A stretch of DNA of 64,000 bases from Paenibacillus tyrphae. Lineage in GTDB: Bacteria; Bacillota; Bacilli; Paenibacillales; NBRC-103111. Each line of letters starts with the position of its first letter. The stretch's first letter is position 1. The stretch lies in the NCBI RefSeq assembly GCF_027925525.1, contig NZ_BSDJ01000005.1, forward strand, positions 62,001 to 126,000. Reading direction: 5' to 3'. Positions 42,461 to 52,183 of the stretch are shown in pieces. The position numbers were made by a program, and so were the translations under genes. Under the pieces are notes generated by a model that was given only the letters and a program-made list of their open reading frames with translations, ran no database searches and was not told the origin of the DNA.

Positions 42461-43501
42461 ATGACAGTGTTCATGAGATTTATCCATAAACGGATGTTCG
42501 TTATAACGTCCCGCCGACTCTTTGTCGGTGATTCCGGTCAATTTACGATTGAGGCGTCTTTGACGCTTCCTATCATTTTAATCGCGACTTTGCTGCTTAT
42601 TTTCTTATTGCTATTTGCTTATCAGCAAGCTTCCGTTCATTACACGGCGGCATTGACGGCGGATCGAACAGCTTATATTTGGGACAACAGCAGAAAAGAT
42701 CCGGTCACCGGATCGGTTGGGTTAGGGCAAACGGATGGTTTATACTGGCGGCTGACGACCGACCATCTGCTGAATTTATTCAGCTTTATGCTTCCTATCG
42801 CTCCGGCTTCCGTTCAGCTTCCGGTATCCGGCCAAGCAGCTGGGCAAAACGGTCCGGCAGGTAAACTTTCCCGAGCGGCAGGAAACCTGCCTGAGCAGCT
42901 TCGTGGAGAGATCGATTATACGAATCATGGATTTTTGCGCTATGTTCGCGTCGCCTTGGAAAAAAAGTTTCACTTTCCTTCCTTTGCACAGAAACTTTGG
43001 GGCAAAGAGGCTGATGTGGAGACTTCGTCCAAATCTTACGTCATTGACCCGCTCGAAACGATCCGGCTGACGGATCTGACCCGAACTTTCATTGGTGAAA
43101 TCCAAGGGCGAATCAAGCCGAAGGATGCGCTGAAAACGATGGTCGACCCGAAAACCTCGGTCAAAGAACCGGTAAAAATCACCTCGGAAATCGAAGCTGC
43201 GGAGCATTTACGTGGCTTGGTTGGCGGGATAAGCAAGAAATTTAATTTGACCCCTGAAACCGTCCGGGTTGTTGATGCCTTGGACGCTTCCGGCGTGGCC
43301 CACCAGGCATATTACACCTTTAATGAAAAAAATTTGCGAGAGCAGATGGCAAAAGACGTGGAGCTGCTGAAGCAGGGCACTCAAATTAAAGGCGTGGTAT
43401 GGCATTTTTTCAAGGTGTCGAAGAACGATAAAATGAAGCTGACTCAAGGTCTGAAACGTGATCTGGAACAAAAAGGAATTGTTGTTGTGCTTCATGAATG
43501 A
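42461..43501 (+). CDS. TadE-like pseudopilin
   Basis: A 346-residue protein with one N-terminal membrane segment carrying the pseudopilin pattern SGQFTIEASLTLPIILI (Glu then hydrophobic stretch) and a long exported domain of mixed character. The length is greater than typical TadE (about 150-200). The domain holds no recognised motif. ATG 42461 has a weak ribosome site; ATG 42473 is an alternative. It overlaps the next ORF region, which starts 29 bases after its stop. Confidence 0.8.
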   Translation: MTVFMRFIHKRMFVITSRRLFVGDSGQFTIEASLTLPIILIATLLLIFLLLFAYQQASVHYTAALTADRTAYIWDNSRKDPVTGSVGLGQTDGLYWRLTTDHLLNLFSFMLPIAPASVQLPVSGQAAGQNGPAGKLSRAAGNLPEQLRGEIDYTNHGFLRYVRVALEKKFHFPSFAQKLWGKEADVETSSKSYVIDPLETIRLTDLTRTFIGEIQGRIKPKDALKTMVDPKTSVKEPVKITSEIEAAEHLRGLVGGISKKFNLTPETVRVVDALDASGVAHQAYYTFNEKNLREQMAKDVELLKQGTQIKGVVWHFFKVSKNDKMKLTQGLKRDLEQKGIVVVLHE

Positions 43502-43529
43502 CGGAAATGGGGAATCCGGAGGTGAATTT

Positions 43530-45815
43530 TTGAGGAGGTTGCTAAAGCTATGGAAGGAGCAAAGCGGTGCCGTATCGATCTATTTGATCATCATTCTTGT
43601 TCCTTTGTTTCTGCTGTGCGGGCTGTTGATTGATGTCGCGAGGTGGAAGACCGCGGATAAGGAAGCCGAGAATGCCGTAAAATCCGGGGTTCGCTCGACA
43701 CTTTCCGCTTTTTCTCCGGAGCTGGCAGCCTACGGGTTGTTTGGTACGGATCTGACCGGGAGCAAGGGGGACGGGATTTTCAAGCAAACGGTAGCCGGCA
43801 ATTTGTCCGGCGCTGCGGAGCCTGGTCAATTCCGTTTTATTGATCAACGATTGGAAGAGGATTCGGCAAAGGTAACACCGATCTTCGCTCTGTCCAGTCA
43901 TACGATCTTCAAGCAGCAAATATTGGAGGAGATGAAGTACCGGGCTCCGATGATTTACGCGCTTGAACTGACCGACAAGTTCAAAAAAACAGGCCTCGAT
44001 GCCCAATTGAATCAAGCTTCGAAATTCGCCGAAAATGCGGTTAAAGTAGAAGAGCTGCTGGAAGAGCGCGATCGTAGACTGGATGAAGCTTGGGATGCCT
44101 TTCAAGCGATACGTCAAAAATCTGAAGTGCTGCATACGCATTACGATACGCAGCTTCGCGATTTGAACACGCTAAGTGAGAAAATCGGCATCCATACGCT
44201 GGAAAATATACGGGCCTCTCTACAATCTGCACAAGCTACGCTGAAGGCGTTAAACGACCAAATCAAGCAAATCGACAGTTCGATCATGTCTTTGATCCAA
44301 GGCGGCATAGGTGCCGCCGATTCGATCAGGCAGCTGAATCAGACGAAAAACGAATTGCAGCGTCAAGCGTCGGAAGCGGCGCAGAAGGTAGCAGAGTTCC
44401 AACAGCTGTTGGATGATTTCACCAAATACGCCGCTCTGCTCGGATTGTTGAAAGGCGAGGCAGCGATCGATGATGCAGCACTCTCCAAACATAAGGATGC
44501 GTTCTTGGAAGCGATGAAGCTGGCTAAAAAAGCTAACGATGACTTAAATGCCGAAATCAGCAAAGTTCGGCAGCCAAATGGTTCGGGTCAGCAGCTAAAG
44601 GCCGAGGATGTCTTCAACTTTGTGCATTTAATCGACCGCCAGGAACTGGAACAGTGGGAAGCGGGAGTAGGAACGGCGGTAGCGCAGTTTTCCAGCGTAC
44701 GGGTTCAGCTTGAAGATAACCTTATGTTTACAAAACAAAAATACTCTACGACCACAGCAGCGTTGAATGGCTTCAAAACGAAAGTGGATGAATGGTACGC
44801 CAAACAGAATAAGGTACAAACCGAACGTCAGAGCAAAAATAAAGCGACGGCAGCGGCTAAACGGGAGCAAAGGGCCAAGGCGCAGCCGATTCTGGACGAG
44901 TTTCGGCGAACGATCGGCAGCTGCTCTCTTGTATCGAATGTCGATCCGTATGAAGAGAGCTACCGCAAGCTTCAGGGAGATCCGAAGACGGCTGGCAGTA
45001 AAGGCTTCTATCAGACGTATTTGGAAATGAACCAAGCTGCCGGAGCAATTTCTCCTGTATCGACTGTTAATTTGAAAACACCGGATCAGGCCGGGGCCAG
45101 CTCTTTGAAGCTGGTTTCAGCACTGGAAGGGGTGCTGACGGATGTGCGTGACGAGTTTTATATCGATGAATTCGCAGTCAGCAAATTCAGCTACCGAACA
45201 CTTGGTTTGGAAAAGGATGCTTCCGGCATGTCCAGAACCTCCAAAGAGCTATCCAATCCCGCAGGCCATGAATTAACCAATCAGGAAGTTGAATATTTAA
45301 TTTACGGTTCAACTACGTGCAGCGGCAACTATTCTTCGGCGTACGCGGAGATGTTCGCCGTCCGGCTGGCGATCGGAACGACCGAAGCGCTGCTTGAGCC
45401 GCGCAACGAAGTACTCGCCGCCGGTTCACCACTTCTCGTCTTGCTGGCTGCAGTGACGGAAGGCGCAATTCGGGCACAAGCGGACATGATGAAGCTTGTT
45501 CAAGGCGAGCAGGTGCCACTATCCCAGAAGCTGAGTGGTGTAATCACACTAGGGTATAAAGACTATCTGAGATTATTTCTGCTGCTTCATAGCCGTGAGT
45601 CGGTTCTGTTGTCCCGGATGCAGGCGCTGATTGAATTAAACACAAAACAGAAGCTTTATCAAATGACTACATATGTTTCCGGAGGTGTTTCAACATCATA
45701 TCGGCTCTGGTTTTTACCGGCTATCATGAAACTGGTAGGGAAAAGCGGGTTCTCCGGTTGCGAGGTAAGCGGTAACCGCTGCCGAATGACCAAAACGGTA
45801 GACTTTACATATTAG
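43530..45815 (+). CDS. Large TadG-like secreted pseudopilin
   Basis: A 761-residue protein with the Flp pilus-assembly TadE/TadG start, EQSGAVSIYLIIILVPLFLLCGLLIDVARW, near residues 9-40. Residues about 160-430 are rich in Lys, Glu, Gln and Leu with heptad spacing, a likely long coiled coil. A second basic coiled coil lies near 440-470. The C-terminal part carries alternating hydrophobic segments and several Cys (TTCSGN, SGCEVSGNRC). TTG 43530 is chosen from GGAGGTG six bases upstream. It is far larger than usual TadG proteins. Confidence 0.8.
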   Translation: MRRLLKLWKEQSGAVSIYLIIILVPLFLLCGLLIDVARWKTADKEAENAVKSGVRSTLSAFSPELAAYGLFGTDLTGSKGDGIFKQTVAGNLSGAAEPGQFRFIDQRLEEDSAKVTPIFALSSHTIFKQQILEEMKYRAPMIYALELTDKFKKTGLDAQLNQASKFAENAVKVEELLEERDRRLDEAWDAFQAIRQKSEVLHTHYDTQLRDLNTLSEKIGIHTLENIRASLQSAQATLKALNDQIKQIDSSIMSLIQGGIGAADSIRQLNQTKNELQRQASEAAQKVAEFQQLLDDFTKYAALLGLLKGEAAIDDAALSKHKDAFLEAMKLAKKANDDLNAEISKVRQPNGSGQQLKAEDVFNFVHLIDRQELEQWEAGVGTAVAQFSSVRVQLEDNLMFTKQKYSTTTAALNGFKTKVDEWYAKQNKVQTERQSKNKATAAAKREQRAKAQPILDEFRRTIGSCSLVSNVDPYEESYRKLQGDPKTAGSKGFYQTYLEMNQAAGAISPVSTVNLKTPDQAGASSLKLVSALEGVLTDVRDEFYIDEFAVSKFSYRTLGLEKDASGMSRTSKELSNPAGHELTNQEVEYLIYGSTTCSGNYSSAYAEMFAVRLAIGTTEALLEPRNEVLAAGSPLLVLLAAVTEGAIRAQADMMKLVQGEQVPLSQKLSGVITLGYKDYLRLFLLLHSRESVLLSRMQALIELNTKQKLYQMTTYVSGGVSTSYRLWFLPAIMKLVGKSGFSGCEVSGNRCRMTKTVDFTY

Positions 45816-45824
45816 GAGGCCAGT

Positions 45825-46484
45825 ATGTTGCGATGGACGAAAGAGCAGAGAGGAAGCATCACTCTTGAAGCGGCGCTCGTGATGCCCTTTTTTCTGGCAT
45901 TTCTTCTGCTGCTGATTGCGTTTATTCGCGTATCTTTGGCAGAGATGGCACTGCAGTCTGCCGTCTCGGAATCGGCCAAAGTCATTGCCGCCAACATGTA
46001 CCCGGTCGAGCTATTATACCGACAGGGGCAAGCGCGATGGCAGAACAGCCGAGCCAGTGCTTGGCTGGGTACCGTGGTGACCCAACTGGAGACGGCCAGA
46101 CAAAAAGTCATCGATTCCGAACAATTCGTGGAGGACTATGGCAAATGGATTCCTGAGCCTTTGGTTCGTTTGGTCGCTTGGGAAAAAGAGCGAAGAGAAC
46201 AGCTGGAAGCGCTTGGAGGTTCGGCAAAGGACGAAGCGAAGAAAAAGGTGGAGCAGAAGGTTGCGGAAGCGGCGACGCCAATTATTGCATCGTTTGCCGA
46301 TATGGGAAAGCTTGATCGAAGTAAATTCAAAGTCACCTCTCTTCATTTTCCAAACTTTGATGACCGGGAGAAGGCTTATGTTTCTATCGAAGCTCAGTAT
46401 GAGTATACGTTCGCAGTCCCTTTTTTTAAGAAAACCGTCATACTTCGAAAAAAAGCGCAGGAGCGCGCATGGGTAGGGGGATAA
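45825..46484 (+). CDS. TadE-like pseudopilin
   Basis: The third pseudopilin of the cluster, 219 residues. The leader QRGSITLEAALVMPFFLAFLLLLIAFIRV has the conserved Glu after the processing site and one membrane segment; the exported part is basic and helical. AGGAGG precedes ATG 45825, nine bases after the TadG-like stop. It overlaps the frame but not the preferred start of the prepilin peptidase. Confidence 0.83.
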   Translation: MLRWTKEQRGSITLEAALVMPFFLAFLLLLIAFIRVSLAEMALQSAVSESAKVIAANMYPVELLYRQGQARWQNSRASAWLGTVVTQLETARQKVIDSEQFVEDYGKWIPEPLVRLVAWEKERREQLEALGGSAKDEAKKKVEQKVAEAATPIIASFADMGKLDRSKFKVTSLHFPNFDDREKAYVSIEAQYEYTFAVPFFKKTVILRKKAQERAWVGG

Positions 46485-46486
46485 GC

Positions 46487-47011
46487 ATGCTCGGTATTTG
46501 GATCGCTGCGGTCATGTTAGCCGTTGCGTTCGTTACGGATATTACGAAACAAAAAATTCCGAATTGGCTTACCGTGACGGGAGCAATCTTCGGATTGATT
46601 TTCCATTTGGCTACGACCGGTTGGAACGGGCTGGCGTTTTCCGCTGCAGGACTGGCCTGCGGCTTTGCTCCGATGCTCGCGTTATATGTACTTCGTGCAG
46701 TGGGGGCTGGAGACGTCAAGCTGTTTGCTGCGCTGGGAGCCTTTACCGGGGCGGTGTTCTCCCTCTACGCTATGGCAGCCTCGCTCATATGCGCCGGTCT
46801 GATCGCGCTGCTTGTGTTGTTATGGCGCAGCGACGGTGTTCAACGGCTGACTCATGCGGGATTTTTGCTTATTCAGCTCGCCGCGTTCCGCAAGCTGTCT
46901 GTATTAAAGTCCGATCCTGCATCCGACGGTCGGCTCCGTTTTCCATTCATGTGGGCAGTGCTGCCGGGCGTCATGATTACGATCATTCAATGGGAATCCT
47001 TTGGTATTTAG
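46487..47011 (+). CDS. Prepilin peptidase CpaA/TadV
   Basis: An aspartic membrane protease that removes the leader of the Flp and TadE/G proteins. The 174 residues have six predicted membrane segments. The two catalytic Asp residues are in FVTDITKQKIPN and GAGDVKL, the A24-family motifs. ATG 46487 has GGGGG six bases upstream; ATG 46469 with GGAG is an alternative. It is the last classical tad gene of the operon. Confidence 0.92.
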   Translation: MLGIWIAAVMLAVAFVTDITKQKIPNWLTVTGAIFGLIFHLATTGWNGLAFSAAGLACGFAPMLALYVLRAVGAGDVKLFAALGAFTGAVFSLYAMAASLICAGLIALLVLLWRSDGVQRLTHAGFLLIQLAAFRKLSVLKSDPASDGRLRFPFMWAVLPGVMITIIQWESFGI

Positions 47012-47042
47012 TGTGACAAATAGAAAATAAAAGGAAAGGAGA

Positions 47043-48719
47043 ATGACGTTGGACCAGCAGCTATACGGCCTGAAAGTCGATTTCGACAACCGGAACGGTC
47101 ATTTTATGGTACTTACCTCACCGACCGGGATGAAGCAGCAAGACCTCTCGAGCTTTCAAGTCAATATGCTGTCGGCTAACCGGATTCCGCGGCTGCTCGA
47201 GGTTCAGGTAGAGGCGAGGAACGGAGATGTATGCTTGTATTATGCCATTACAGGCAAACGAATGCTCAGCCACTGGCTGCGAATGGAGATGCTTTCGCTC
47301 GCCCAATATTATGCGCTGCTGCTGCATATTGTCGAAGTGCTTGACGACAGCAAGGTATACATGCTCCAGCCCGGCAGATACGTTCTAAAGGAGGAATACA
47401 TTTATTGCGGATCCGGTTTTCATGATTTGTATTTAACTTATATTCCTAAAGAATATTTGGATGGGAAGGGATCGGTTTCTTCAGATCTCCATCATTTGGC
47501 GTCGCGTTTGATTCACCGGGTAACCGAGCTCCATGGAAGCGGATTTCAAGAGCTAATGCGTTATTTGCAGGAGGAAGCTTTCAATTTGCCCGAGCTTAAA
47601 CAACTGCTCTTGAAGCAAATCGGTCTTTTGCAGAATGTTTCACCGGCAGGACCGGAACTGGCGGGGGCGGGGATGACGGCTCCGACACAGCATGCTTTCA
47701 GAGCTTCCGTTCATCCGGACTCTGCGTTCTTTCATAGTCCGGAGCAGCCGTTTAATGATCCCCCCAGAGCGGTACGCAACGAGTATTCGGTGTATGAGCC
47801 AATTGGCGGACAGATACCTGTTTCGTCCCCGCCACATCATTCGTTGGAGCCCGGAATGCCCAAGACCGAAGCAGCAGCCAAAGCGAGGCCTGAATCCCGT
47901 AAAAGGCAATTGTTCGTTATTTTACTTACCGTTCTCGCATGGTGCTTCGTCTGGAAAATTTATTTTGACGATCCGAGCGACACAATGCTATGGATGTGTA
48001 TCGGTTTGACGCTGATCTTCACGGCGGGAGCATTGGTACTGTTTCTCAGAATGGCAAAGACTTCAACCGAGGCACCGAAGCAGGGTGCGCCGGGGTTGTC
48101 CTTCGAGGCCACCAACGAAAAATTGCCTGAGCCGGATCGCGGGGATCAGGCAAGCTTTATGAGTCGCGTCGGTTTAGCGTCGCCATCGCCGATTAGTTTT
48201 GCTGCTCCGGGAGATCCGGTTATGCCTGACGCGGGACGTTCCGAGGAGCCGGACCCGATTTTTTCTCCGGCAACCGGATACAGCCAATTGTCGCAAGGAG
48301 AGATGCAGCCTCATGAGGTACAGCCCCAATCCTCGGATCTTGCGATGCGAACAACGCTGCTTGCGCCGCAGGACGCAACGGTCTTTCTAGGCAAAGCGCC
48401 GCGGCCTTCGGATGGTTCATGCACATGCTTGGAAGTTTATCGCAATGGCATCAGGGAGCAAATACAGCTTCATAAAAATAGCTTCGTCATCGGACGTGCC
48501 GGAGCGGGTGCGGATTGGGTGCACGAGGAAGCGGGCGTGTCCCGCTTGCATGCCGAATTTGTAAAGGATGACGAAGGCTACGCCGTCAAAGATTTAGGAT
48601 CGCGGAACGGAACAACTGTCAATGGTGAATCTTTGGTGCCTTACCGGGTGCATCGGTTGAAGGAAGGTGATATAGTTAAGATCGTATCGACCGAATTTAA
48701 GTTTAAAATGGGGTTCTGA
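47043..48719 (+). CDS. FHA-domain membrane protein with N-terminal DUF6382-type domain
   Basis: A 558-residue protein. The N-terminal 200 residues read like the DUF6382 domain found in Tad-linked FHA proteins. A Pro/Ser-rich linker leads to two membrane segments near 288-335, then another disordered linker. The C-terminal FHA domain binds phospho-threonine: FVIGRAG, GVSRLHAEF, LGSRNGTTVNG. AAGGAGA precedes ATG 47043. It is followed three bases after its stop by a PP2C phosphatase, so the pair makes a phospho-signalling module at the end of the Tad operon. Confidence 0.85.
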   Translation: MTLDQQLYGLKVDFDNRNGHFMVLTSPTGMKQQDLSSFQVNMLSANRIPRLLEVQVEARNGDVCLYYAITGKRMLSHWLRMEMLSLAQYYALLLHIVEVLDDSKVYMLQPGRYVLKEEYIYCGSGFHDLYLTYIPKEYLDGKGSVSSDLHHLASRLIHRVTELHGSGFQELMRYLQEEAFNLPELKQLLLKQIGLLQNVSPAGPELAGAGMTAPTQHAFRASVHPDSAFFHSPEQPFNDPPRAVRNEYSVYEPIGGQIPVSSPPHHSLEPGMPKTEAAAKARPESRKRQLFVILLTVLAWCFVWKIYFDDPSDTMLWMCIGLTLIFTAGALVLFLRMAKTSTEAPKQGAPGLSFEATNEKLPEPDRGDQASFMSRVGLASPSPISFAAPGDPVMPDAGRSEEPDPIFSPATGYSQLSQGEMQPHEVQPQSSDLAMRTTLLAPQDATVFLGKAPRPSDGSCTCLEVYRNGIREQIQLHKNSFVIGRAGAGADWVHEEAGVSRLHAEFVKDDEGYAVKDLGSRNGTTVNGESLVPYRVHRLKEGDIVKIVSTEFKFKMGF

Positions 48720-48722
48720 CGC

Positions 48723-49619
48723 GTGAAACCGACGATTGCCGTCCATTTTCAATATGGATCCGCCACGCATACGGGATGGTTCCGTACAATTAATGAAGAC
48801 CGCTCGCTGCTGCGAGTGGGACAGACAGTGAAAGGCATTCCGTATGCCGCTGCCGCGCTCGCCGACGGGATGGGCGGCTCGGAGGACGGCGCGCAAGCCA
48901 GCGAATTGGCCATTCGTCGGTTGAAGGAATGGCTTGATGCCAAGGTTCCTGCTTTGCTTTCCGCAGGAGACAGTCTGAAGAGATTGGAACGCGAGGCAGA
49001 GGGATGGTTTTTTGGCGTCCACCGGGAACTGGTCGCAATGGGGCAGGGCAGTGGTGGCCGTCTTGGCACGACATTGACGCTCTTGCTGTTGACGGATGCC
49101 GTCTACTTCATAGCACATGTCGGGGATTGCCGTATTTACAGGCTATCGCCGACAAGACGATGTAAGCGGTTGACCCGCGATCACACGTGGGTATCCGCCC
49201 AAGTCCGCCGCGGGAGAATGTCCGCACGGCGCGCACGAAGTCATCCCAAGCGCAATGTGCTGCTGCATTCACTGGGCATGGGAGAACGGCCTGATGTCTA
49301 CATCCGCTCGGGCTACTACGCCCCGGGCACTTTATTTTTGTTGAGCAGCGACGGTTTTTACGACCGGTTTTTGCCCAGATCCATTGCCGCGCTGCTGCGT
49401 ACTGCCAACAGCAAGGGCAGTGACCTGCAGGAAATGTGCGACTTGCTGTTAACAAAAGCATTGCAGCGAAAATCCGACGACAATATCAGTGTTGTGTTGC
49501 TCAAGCCCGTGACGGGGAGAAAGAACGCGAAAGAACGGCTGCGATTACATTGCGGACTATGGCTCCGCCGACTTTATCGCTGCGGCCGCAAGCTTCTGTC
49601 AAGTCTATCATCTGGATAA
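48723..49619 (+). CDS. PP2C-family Ser/Thr phosphatase
   Basis: A 298-residue protein phosphatase. PP2C motifs: NEDRSL, ALADGMGG (metal Asp), GTTLTLLLL, HVGDCRIYRL, LLSSDGFYD and SDDNISVVLL. The C-terminal 45 residues are very basic and could bind the membrane or nucleic acid. It starts with GTG 48723, three bases after the FHA gene. No kinase gene is adjacent, so the kinase that opposes it must lie elsewhere. Confidence 0.9.
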   Translation: MKPTIAVHFQYGSATHTGWFRTINEDRSLLRVGQTVKGIPYAAAALADGMGGSEDGAQASELAIRRLKEWLDAKVPALLSAGDSLKRLEREAEGWFFGVHRELVAMGQGSGGRLGTTLTLLLLTDAVYFIAHVGDCRIYRLSPTRRCKRLTRDHTWVSAQVRRGRMSARRARSHPKRNVLLHSLGMGERPDVYIRSGYYAPGTLFLLSSDGFYDRFLPRSIAALLRTANSKGSDLQEMCDLLLTKALQRKSDDNISVVLLKPVTGRKNAKERLRLHCGLWLRRLYRCGRKLLSSLSSG

Positions 49620-49633
49620 CTTGCGCCTACTGA

Positions 49634-49642
49634 TGTTATAAT
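49634..49642 (+). promoter_or_regulatory. Extended -10 promoter of the YfmM-type gene
   Basis: TGTTATAAT is an extended -10 with a perfect hexamer; no good -35 is seen. It lies 50 bases before ATG 49692. Confidence 0.55.
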
Positions 49643-49691
49643 GAATTGTCGAGCGCGAATTATTTTCATAGACAGGAGATTCCGAAATTAC

Positions 49692-51251
49692 ATGAGCTTG
49701 TTGACGGTGGAAGAACTAAGCCACAGCTTTGGTGGCAGAGTATTGTTTAAAAACGTTTCGTTTCGCCTGCTTCCAGGAGAGCATGTTGGATTGGTAGGTG
49801 CGAATGGCGTCGGCAAATCGACGCTGATGAATATTTTGACCGGCAGTTTATTGAAGGATTCGGGGAAGGTCGAATGGACCCCCAAAGTAAATTATGGCTA
49901 TTTGGACCAACATACGAAGCTGACACCGGGGAAAACGGTCCGCGAAGTGCTTAAGGACGCTTTTCTGCCTTTATTTGAACTGGAACAGGAGCTCAATGGG
50001 ATCACCGAACAGATGGCAGACGCCGATCCGGACAAGTTGGAGCTGCTGCTCGAGCAAATGGGCGAGATTCAAGACCGGTTGGAAAATAGCGGCTTTTATC
50101 TGCTTGACGTAAAAGTCGAGGAGATGGCGAACGGTTTGGGACTTGATGCGATCGGATTGGACCGCGACGTGGCTCAGCTTAGCGGGGGACAGCGGACGAA
50201 GGTACTGCTGGCCAAGCTGCTGCTGGAACAGCCGACGGTTCTTCTCCTCGACGAGCCGACCAACTATCTGGACGTTGAGCATATCGACTGGCTGACGGAT
50301 TACTTGCAAAACTATCCGTACGCCTTCATGCTGATATCCCATGATACCGAGTTTATGAACAAGGTTGTAAACGTCATTTACCATTTGGAATTTGCCAAGC
50401 TGACGCGTTACACCGCTAACTACGAAAAGTTTCTGCAAATGGCAGATATCAATAAACAGCAGCATATCGATGCGTATGAGAAGCAGCAGGAGTTTATCAA
50501 GAAGCAGGAAGATTTCATTCAGCGTAACAAAGCCCGTTATTCGACGTCGGGCCGGGCAAAAAGCCGTCAAAAGCAGCTAGACCGCATCGATCGGATCGAC
50601 CGTCCCGAGGAGGCGGTAAAACCGACCTTCGTGTTCAAGGAATCACGGGCAAGCGGACGCATTGTGTTCGAGGGTAAAGACCTGGAAATCGGCTATTCCC
50701 ATGCCCTTCTGCCTAAAATGAACGTCACGATTGAACGCGGCGATAAAATCGCTGTCGTGGGATGTAACGGGGTCGGGAAGTCGACGCTGTTGAAGACGAT
50801 TTTGGGAAAAATCCAGCCGTTTGGCGGATCGACGTTTTTGGGCGACTTTCTGTACCCTTCTTACTTCGAGCAGGAAGTGAAAGCGCCGAATTTGACGCCG
50901 ATCGATGATGTATGGAATGAATTCTCGCATATGAATCAGCATGAAGTTCGGGCTGCGTTAGCCCGGTGCGGGCTTAAAAACGACCACATCACCCGGCCGC
51001 TTAGCAGCTTGAGCGGGGGCGAGCAGGCAAAGGTTCGCCTATGCAAGCTGCTGATGCACGAGAGCAACTGGATTGCGTTTGACGAGCCGACGAACCACTT
51101 GGACGTGGCGGCCAAAGACGAGCTGAAGCGAGCGCTGAAGGAGTATAAAGGCACGATCGTGCTTGTATGCCACGAGCCCGATTTTTACGAGGATTGGGTA
51201 ACGAAGGTGTGGGATGTCGAGGAATGGTCCGCCGCCAAAGCCGACAGGTAA
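49692..51251 (+). CDS. yfmM: ABC-F translation factor, YfmM type
   Basis: A soluble ABC-F ATPase; such proteins act at the ribosome E site. The 519-residue protein matches Bacillus YfmM in length and sequence. NBD1 has GANGVGKST, signature LSGGQRTK and [14 protein letters not shown]2 has GCNGVGKST, LSGGEQAKVR and [10 protein letters not shown] (the Walker B is IAFDEPT). The linker lies at about 255-320 and is Lys/Gln-rich. CAGGAG at 49673-49678 is 13 bases before ATG 49692. The frame extends upstream to 49641 without support. Confidence 0.88.
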   Translation: MSLLTVEELSHSFGGRVLFKNVSFRLLPGEHVGLVGANGVGKSTLMNILTGSLLKDSGKVEWTPKVNYGYLDQHTKLTPGKTVREVLKDAFLPLFELEQELNGITEQMADADPDKLELLLEQMGEIQDRLENSGFYLLDVKVEEMANGLGLDAIGLDRDVAQLSGGQRTKVLLAKLLLEQPTVLLLDEPTNYLDVEHIDWLTDYLQNYPYAFMLISHDTEFMNKVVNVIYHLEFAKLTRYTANYEKFLQMADINKQQHIDAYEKQQEFIKKQEDFIQRNKARYSTSGRAKSRQKQLDRIDRIDRPEEAVKPTFVFKESRASGRIVFEGKDLEIGYSHALLPKMNVTIERGDKIAVVGCNGVGKSTLLKTILGKIQPFGGSTFLGDFLYPSYFEQEVKAPNLTPIDDVWNEFSHMNQHEVRAALARCGLKNDHITRPLSSLSGGEQAKVRLCKLLMHESNWIAFDEPTNHLDVAAKDELKRALKEYKGTIVLVCHEPDFYEDWVTKVWDVEEWSAAKADR

Positions 51252-51301
51252 GGACAGAAGCAGCCGACGAATTCGATTTTGAAAAAAGGGGACATGAATC
51301 G

Positions 51302-51592
51302 ATGATTACTCATATCGTATTGTTCAAATTAAAAGACCGCAGCCCGGAAGCGGTCAAGCGCACGTATGACGTTCTGGCGAACATCGAAGGGAAAATCCCG
51401 GTGCTTCGCCATCTCGAAGTCGGCATGGACGTGCTTCACTTGGAACGTTCCTATGATATCGCGCTTATTACGAAATTCGATTCCTTCGAAGATCTGAAAA
51501 TGTACGATACACACCCGGTGCATGAAGAAGTGAAGGCGCATATGAAGCAGGTGCTTGACGGAACCAGCATTTGCGTCGATTTCCAAAGCTGA
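51302..51592 (+). CDS. Dabb (stress-responsive A/B barrel) protein
   Basis: A 96-residue dimeric ferredoxin-like barrel protein. The family start ITHIVLFKLKDRS, HLEVGMD and the YDTHPVHEEV end are present. Family members include stress proteins and small cyclases or enzymes; no function can be assigned here. AAAAGGGGA is nine bases before ATG 51302. The longer frame from 51167 lies inside the YfmM-type gene. Confidence 0.85.
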   Translation: MITHIVLFKLKDRSPEAVKRTYDVLANIEGKIPVLRHLEVGMDVLHLERSYDIALITKFDSFEDLKMYDTHPVHEEVKAHMKQVLDGTSICVDFQS

Positions 51593-51616
51593 TTCCGGAC
51601 TAGCTTCAACAAGGTG

Positions 51617-52048
51617 TTACCATATCATTGGCTTCATGATCATGAGCCACAGCATGACGAACAATACGAACAAATATAAATAAAGTGAACGGCTAAGCTT
51701 GCGGAGAAGTGCCTGACGGTCGTGTTCCGGTTCGTGCAGCTTACGGATCGTCGGAGAGAATGCTCGGGCCATGAACAACAGCGACGCGAACAGGACGACG
51801 AACGTGCCGAAAATCCACGGGGTCGTCCATGGCCAACTGCCAAGCCACATGAGAAGCAGTCCAGATGCGACGAGCACGTGTCCGGCATGCTTGGACAAAC
51901 GAACGACGAAGCGGAAGGAATCGAGGTAGGAGTGCAGCAGATCGCCATCGGCGGTTTTTAACCTGCGAAGCATCGGTATCAGCACGAAGAACGGTCCGAT
52001 CGATACCATGGCACTGATGGCATGAATGAATACGAGCCAGGAATACAT
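51617..52048 (-). CDS. Small polytopic membrane protein (DUF2269-like)
   Basis: A 143-residue protein with four predicted membrane segments and a conserved N-terminal WLVFIHAISAM, as in DUF2269 proteins. Function unknown. The start 52048 is preceded by GGAGG ten bases upstream on the minus strand; 52066 is an in-frame alternative. It is convergent with the Dabb gene, with 24 bases between stops. Confidence 0.7.
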   Translation of the reverse strand: MYSWLVFIHAISAMVSIGPFFVLIPMLRRLKTADGDLLHSYLDSFRFVVRLSKHAGHVLVASGLLLMWLGSWPWTTPWIFGTFVVLFASLLFMARAFSPTIRKLHEPEHDRQALLRKLSRSLYLYLFVLFVMLWLMIMKPMIW

Positions 52049-52183
52049 GGTCAACAACCTCCACAACGGTAGCTGAAAATCGTAAAGAAAAAGAAACAGT
52101 GTAGCAAAGGCACCTGCAGCAAGCGGACCCGGCTTGGCCGGGGAGGCCGCGGCAAGTACCGAGGCTACACTGTTTTTGCCGTA

